Shown one piece after another: positions 8,611-9,783 of a stretch of DNA of 9,783 nt. How positions within the stretch are numbered: the stretch's first letter is position 1; every line of letters begins with the position of its first letter. Position numbers and translations under genes: made by a program. This stretch comes from Gemmataceae bacterium (GTDB taxonomy: Bacteria > Planctomycetota > Planctomycetia > Gemmatales > Gemmataceae): assembly GCA_020847555.1 (NCBI GenBank), contig JADLBT010000419.1:1-9783 (forward strand), read 5' to 3'. The notes under the pieces are model-generated. The model did no database searches. It saw only the letters and a program-made list of their open reading frames with translations, and was not told the origin of the DNA.

Positions 8611-9783
8611 ATGCACCCTGTCGATGAACTACGTCACCGTCTGACCCGGCGGGCGTTCCTGCGCGACACGGCAGCGGGCCTGGGGACGGTCGCCCTCGCC
8701 GAACTGCTGAACCGCGGCCAGGCAGCGGCCGACAACACGGCGCGCGGCCTGGTGCCGCGCTGGCGCGGTGTGGTGAACCCGCTCCACTTCGCCCCGAAGG
8801 CGAAGCGGATTATCTGGCTGTACATGGCCGGCGGGCCGAGCCACCTGGAGACGCTGGACTGCAAGCCCGTGCTGACACGCCTGGGCGGCCAGCCGATGCC
8901 CGAGTCGTACACGCGCGGCCAGCCCATCGCCCAGCTGCAGAACGCCCGCCTGACCTGCTTCACGCCGCAGCAACCCTTCCGTCGTTTCGGCCGCTCCGGA
9001 CAGGAGATCGCCGAGATCTTCCCGCACGTCGGCTCGATCGCGGACGAGATCTGCATCGTCCGGTCGCTGAAGACCGAGGCGATCAACCACGACCCGGCGC
9101 ACACGTTCATGAACACCGGCACGACCATCTCCGGCCGGCCGGCGATGGGGTCGTGGCTGCTCTACGGGCTGGGCTCGGAGGGCGAGGATTTGCCGGGGTT
9201 CGTTGTCCTGACATCGCAGGGGCGGTTCGGCCAGGCGCAGCCGATCGCGGCCCGCCAGTGGCACAGCGGGTTCCTGCCGAGCCGCTTCCAGGGCGTCGAG
9301 TTCCGGTCCACCGGCGACCCGGTGCTGTACCTCACCCCGCCGCGCGGCGTGAACAACGACCGGCAGCGCGACATTGTGGATGCGGTCCAGGCTCTCAACC
9401 GGCTGCAGGACGGGGCCGTCGGGGATCCCGAGATCGCCACCCGCATCGCCCAGTACGAGATGGCGTTCCGCATGCAGACATCGGTCCCGCAGCTGATGGA
9501 CGTTTCCCGCGAGCCGCAGCGCATCAAGGAGATGTACGGCACCCAGGGGGCCGACGGGTCGTTCGCGGCCAACTGCCTGCTGGCCCGGCGGCTGGCCGAG
9601 CGCGGCGTGCGCTTCATCCAGCTGTACCACCGCGGCTGGGACCACCACGGCAACATCAAGAACAGCATCCAGAACACGGCCCGCGAGGTCGATCAACCGG
9701 CGGCGGCGCTGGTCCGCGACCTGAAGGAACGCGGTATGCTCAACGAAACCCTCGTGATCTGGGGCGGCGAGTTCGGGCGCACC
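8611..9783 (+). CDS. DUF1501 family protein, Tat-exported, 3' end cut by the window
   Basis: An open frame from ATG at 8611 runs 391 codons to the window end with no stop, so the C-terminus is missing; family members are usually about 450-490 residues. The N-terminus has a twin-arginine signal (TRRAFLRDTAAGLG, Arg13-Arg14, followed by a hydrophobic stretch), implying export of a folded, possibly metal-bound protein. Family features are LYMAGGPSHLETLD (about 69-82), the conserved NHDPAHTFMNTG region (about 157-168), GWDHHGN (about 343-349) and, at the very end, WGGEFGRT. DUF1501 proteins are distant relatives of the alkaline phosphatase/sulfatase superfamily, but the substrate is unknown. The gene begins 25 bases after the DUF1553 stop, with GGAG at 8598-8601 as ribosome site, so the two are very likely one operon. 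Confidence 0.92.
   Translation, partial: MHPVDELRHRLTRRAFLRDTAAGLGTVALAELLNRGQAAADNTARGLVPRWRGVVNPLHFAPKAKRIIWLYMAGGPSHLETLDCKPVLTRLGGQPMPESYTRGQPIAQLQNARLTCFTPQQPFRRFGRSGQEIAEIFPHVGSIADEICIVRSLKTEAINHDPAHTFMNTGTTISGRPAMGSWLLYGLGSEGEDLPGFVVLTSQGRFGQAQPIAARQWHSGFLPSRFQGVEFRSTGDPVLYLTPPRGVNNDRQRDIVDAVQALNRLQDGAVGDPEIATRIAQYEMAFRMQTSVPQLMDVSREPQRIKEMYGTQGADGSFAANCLLARRLAERGVRFIQLYHRGWDHHGNIKNSIQNTAREVDQPAAALVRDLKERGMLNETLVIWGGEFGRT

Noticed and set aside
7113..8612. A 499-codon open frame on the minus strand.
   Set aside because: It is antisense to the DUF1553 protein gene, whose sense frame has clear family motifs. Its composition (Arg/Gln/Val/Leu-rich) is typical of a shadow frame in high-GC codon usage.
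8629..9696. A 355-codon open frame on the minus strand.
   Set aside because: It is antisense to the DUF1501 coding frame, which has the Tat signal and the family motifs.

Overview
The window looks like chromosomal DNA from a planctomycete, most likely a Gemmata-type (Gemmataceae) bacterium. The evidence is GC-rich DNA, a 23S/5S rRNA pair with no 16S or tRNA visible in the 360 bases before the 23S, and a gene pair of the planctomycete-expanded type (a cytochrome-like PSCyt1/DUF1549/DUF1553 protein followed by a DUF1501 protein). The genus is an inference; no identity search was possible.

Layout. Bases 1-360 are a structured rRNA leader or spacer with several hairpins and a boxA-like antitermination element. 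A complete 23S rRNA follows at about 361-3259, bracketed by complementary arms (344-368 with 3250-3274) that form the usual long processing stem. A 130-base spacer with two hairpins leads to a 5S rRNA (about 3391-3500) and a strong hairpin terminator (3508-3540). Downstream on the same strand are a PfkB-family sugar kinase (3645-4604), an intergenic stretch with a plausible sigma-70-type promoter (4790-4818), an unrecognised four-segment membrane protein (4938-5822), a large perfect inverted repeat (5905-5997), the 841-residue PSCyt1/DUF1549/DUF1553 protein (6060-8585) and, 25 bases later, a Tat-exported DUF1501 protein cut by the window end (8611-9783+).

How the parts relate. The rRNA genes are one transcription unit closed by the hairpin terminator. 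The kinase and the membrane protein are probably separate units, because a promoter candidate lies between them and their functions show no link. The last two genes form the typical secreted planctomycete pair, probably co-transcribed; their biochemical job is not established.

The most notable observations are natural deviations in the 23S rRNA: C at the position equivalent to E. coli A2059 in the macrolide site, and G at the position equivalent to A1918 in helix 69. The long composite inverted repeat at 5905-5997, which looks like a REP/MITE-type element, is the other. I see no defence system, CRISPR array, transposase gene or other clearly novel multi-gene system here.
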